Positions 39,015 through 41,485 of a DNA stretch of 41,485 nucleotides are shown here, one piece after another. Under the pieces are notes generated by a model. It did no database searches, was not told the origin of the DNA, and was given only the letters and a program-made list of their open reading frames with translations. Position numbers and translations under genes: made by a program. The stretch's first letter is position 1; the number at the start of each line of letters is the position of its first letter. This DNA comes from Nemertoderma westbladi (Eukaryota; Xenacoelomorpha; Nemertodermatida; Nemertodermatidae): positions 1 through 41,485 of the forward strand of contig JAUCBJ010004025.1 in the NCBI GenBank assembly GCA_032718475.1, written 5' to 3'.

Positions 39015-39256
39015 CAGATAGGGTGGGAAACTGGACGCAATAAAAATTCATCCCTCTCCAGGGGAAATTCGACGCAAATAACAGCTGATTATTCTCAAAA
39101 ATAAAACTCTAACTATTGTGCTTAGTTCAATGTTTTGGTTAAAATAACGTCCCACTGTAACCTGCTCCTTTCCCAAAATTGAGAATTTAACATTGAGGCG
39201 GGATATTATTTCGCCAAGGCGGGTTTTGCGTCGAGTCCCCCCCCCCCCCGTGTCTC
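39015..39256. mobile_element. hAT-like MITE, copy 2 (242 bp, uninterrupted)
   Basis: Flanked by AATATTAA on both sides (39007-39014, 39257-39264), an 8-bp duplication different from that of copy 1. Left end cagatagggtggg, right end a C-run followed by gtgtctc. The motif gggaaactggacgcaa occurs at 39025 and again as gggaaattcgacgcaa at 39062; its inverse ttgcgtcgagtccc is near the right end at 39226. It is about 50 bp longer in the middle than copy 1 (39110-39175). A decayed relative of its right part is at about 41185-41265. Confidence 0.88.
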
Positions 39257-39268
39257 AATATTAATTAT

Positions 39269-40155
39269 GGGTTTGTTCGGAAATGGAAAAAATGAGGAAT
39301 CACGTGATCGTGGCTGAATTGGTTAGCGCTACTGACGAGGAATCACGTGATCGTGGCTGTACTGGTTAGTGCTACTGACGAGGAATCACCTGATCGTGGC
39401 TGAACTGGTTAGCGCTACTGACGAGGAATCACGTGATCGTGGCTGAACTGGTTAGCGCTACTGACGAGGAATCACGTGATCGTGGCTGAACTGGTTAGCG
39501 CTACTGACGAGGAATCACGTGATCGTGGCTGAACTGGTTAGCGCTACTGACGAGGAATCACGTGATCGTGGCTGAACTGGTTAGCGCTACTGACGAGGAA
39601 TCACGTGATCGTGGCTGAACTGGTTAGCGCTACTGACGAGGAATCACGTGATCGTGGCTGAACTGGTTAGCGCTACTGACGAGGAATCACGTGATCGTGG
39701 CTGAACTGGTTAGCGCTACTGACGAGGAATCACGTGATCGTGGCTGAACTGGTTAGCGCTACTGACGAGGAATCACGTGATCGTGGCTGAACTTAGCGCT
39801 ACTGACGAGGAATAACGTCATCGTGGCTGAACTGGTTAGCGCTACTGACGAGGAATCACGTGATCGTGGCTGAACTGTTAGCGCTACTGACGAGGAATCA
39901 CGTGATCGTGGCTGAACTGGTTAGCGCTACTGACGAGGAATCACGTGATCGTGGCTGAACTGGTTAGCGCTACTGACGAGGAATCACGTGATCGTGGCTG
40001 AACTGGTTAGCGCTACTGACGAGGAATCACGTGATCGTGGCTGAACTGGTTAGCGCTACTGACGAGGAATCACGTGATCGTGGCTGAACTGGTTAGCGCT
40101 ACTGACGAGGATACGTCATCCTGGCTGAACTCCTTATCCATTTCTGAACAAAACC
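39269..40155. mobile_element. TIR element expanded by a 43-bp minisatellite
   Basis: Left end ggtttgttcggaaatgga (39270-39287) and right end tccatttctgaacaaaacc (40137-40155) form an inverted repeat, the same as in the element at 28645-28893. The inside, 39294 to about 40129, is about 19 copies of a 43-bp unit that starts gaggaatcacgtgatcgtgg and continues ctgaactggttagcgctactgac. One unit lacks ggt, one lacks a g, and single changes are rare. It starts 5 bp after the duplication of the neighbouring hAT-like MITE. Confidence 0.85.
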
Positions 40156-41485
40156 ATAATATTACATCATTAATTACAGTTTCATTAACAGCTCATCTCT
40201 AATTAATTTAATTAATAAACAATAAATAAAACATTGTGGACTTATTTACCTCTGCTACCTAGACTTTAGGGGTCCTTAGACCACCACGATATCTACTCAG
40301 CAATTTGACTATTAAACAATGTGTATAAAAGTATACATAAAAGGACTACTACTATATATAGATACGGGTATCATAAGCCCTGAAACTGCTTAGCATTCTA
40401 CTTAGTTAGTTACTCGGCTTAAACCGTCGGCCGTGTAATTAACTAATCTTATTTCAGATTCCGAGCCAAATGTCATTTTTTGGAATATTGACTATTTATT
40501 ATAAATCAAAATGACACTCATATGATAATACCGCATTACCTACCTCCATCTACCTACAATGCTACATAACTGTCCGTGATGCCTAACATACCGATATATT
40601 CTATACAGTACAACACTGTAGGCCTACTCGCTCACAAGCTATTTTTATGGCCTCTAGATACCAAATTTCGAATCAGGCAATTACATAAATTGCCTTCACA
40701 AGATTGAGAACATGTATCCCGGGTTATTTGCATGCCAGAAGCTACACCCGGTTAGTTACCTTCACGTAAATTCCGTTTTTCATGTTCTTGAGAAAATTCA
40801 ATTTTCCTTCTTTGTGTTCACGTGATGCACCTGTAGTAGACATACACTTTGGTGGGTAGGGGGGGGGGGGGTGCAGAGGGGGCGAGTCAAAGGGGGCATC
40901 AAATTAAGGCATTCGTAGAGAAAAACGGAAAACACTTTATGCTAGAGGTGAGCCTAATTATTAAAGTCTATAGAGCGGATAAATTTGATGTTTTGCACGT
41001 TTTTAACAAGTTGTATTGAATTCGGCTTACTGAACCTGCGTTTGGTTCATTAAATATATATTGAAATTCGAGTGTTTATCCATTTCTGTTATTATAATAT
41101 TAATTAAATTGAGATTTATCAGAATTAATTTGATGTAAATTAAAAAGACTAATAAGTAAATATAATATTAGAAATGTGAATTCATCTTAAGTAATCCACT
41201 GTATCAGCACCTTTCCCAAAATTGACAATTTATCATTGGAACGAGATATTAATTCGTTACCTGGTCTGAGTCCAATCTATCCAATATGATCGAGAAAACA
41301 TCACCTTTTTATATTGTTTCAAAATTATTATTTTTATATTTCCTCAATTTAATGTCAATTAAAATGTTGTAAGTACCTTTATAAGTATTTTTAATGATTG
41401 AGTACCAGTCCACATTGTTTGGATCTCCGCACGATTCCCGGGACACTGAGTGTGTCAAATCGTCTAAACAGAAGCGAAACTCGGA
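40156..41485. other. PKG intron 8, no exon found
   Basis: I searched for the next kinase segment (AMK-type lysine strand) and found none, so intron 8 runs to the window end. Contents: a G-run of about 12 bases at 40860-40871, AT-rich DNA, and at 41185-41265 a degenerate piece related to the right part of the hAT-like MITE (cctttcccaaaattgacaatt, gagatattaattcg). Confidence 0.55.

Overview
The window looks like nuclear DNA of a metazoan, most probably an aquatic invertebrate. The evidence is a multi-exon animal-type cGMP-dependent protein kinase (PKG) gene with GT-AG introns, a eukaryotic tRNA-Ala carrying the G3:U70 pair, several non-LTR retrotransposons, hAT-type miniature elements and a very heavy load of tandem repeats. 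The species cannot be named from the sequence.

The only host protein gene I can support is a PKG (PRKG1 / foraging / EGL-4 type) on the + strand. Eight coding exons (7297-7607, 23945-24111, 24558-24671, 29270-29375, 31262-31361, 31512-31648, 31925-31996, 38781-38970) join in frame into exactly 399 codons. They encode an N-terminal leucine zipper, an AISAE autoinhibitory site, cyclic-nucleotide-binding domains A and B, and the glycine-rich loop of the kinase. The rest of the kinase domain must lie beyond 41485. Introns 1, 3 and 7 are about 16.3, 4.6 and 6.8 kb and are built almost wholly of repeats.

Layout: 1-5418 is a 20-bp satellite. 5440-6400 holds LINE and SINE debris. 7297 is the PKG start. 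Intron 1 (7608-23944) holds a dead APE-type LINE (-), a 13-bp array, a 54-bp degenerate array, a CR1-like LINE with a long open RT frame (+), a tRNA-Ala(CGC), a 31-bp satellite, a 43-bp satellite and a 63-bp minisatellite. Intron 2 has a 29-bp palindrome between 9-bp direct repeats. Intron 3 holds a TIR element with a tRNA-like core, a hAT-like MITE split by a retroelement with a restriction-like endonuclease (both layers keep their target-site duplications), another TIR element and a CR1-like 3' end. Intron 4 is a 35/37-bp array. Intron 7 starts with a 43-bp array made from the exon 7 splice donor, then has a 76-bp MITE, a second copy of the intron 1 LINE in the opposite orientation, and an 18/23-bp array running up to the exon 8 acceptor. 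Intron 8 has a second intact hAT-like MITE and a TIR element filled with a 43-bp minisatellite.

Tandem arrays cover roughly 38% of the window. The most notable signals are the PKG B-site, where the guanine-contacting Thr position is Gln; the 18 intronic copies of the exon 7 splice donor; the GC-AG intron 3; the nested transposon with two sets of duplications; and the amplification of a Pol III box A inside a TIR element. I see no evidence of an operon, CRISPR array or other dedicated multi-gene system.
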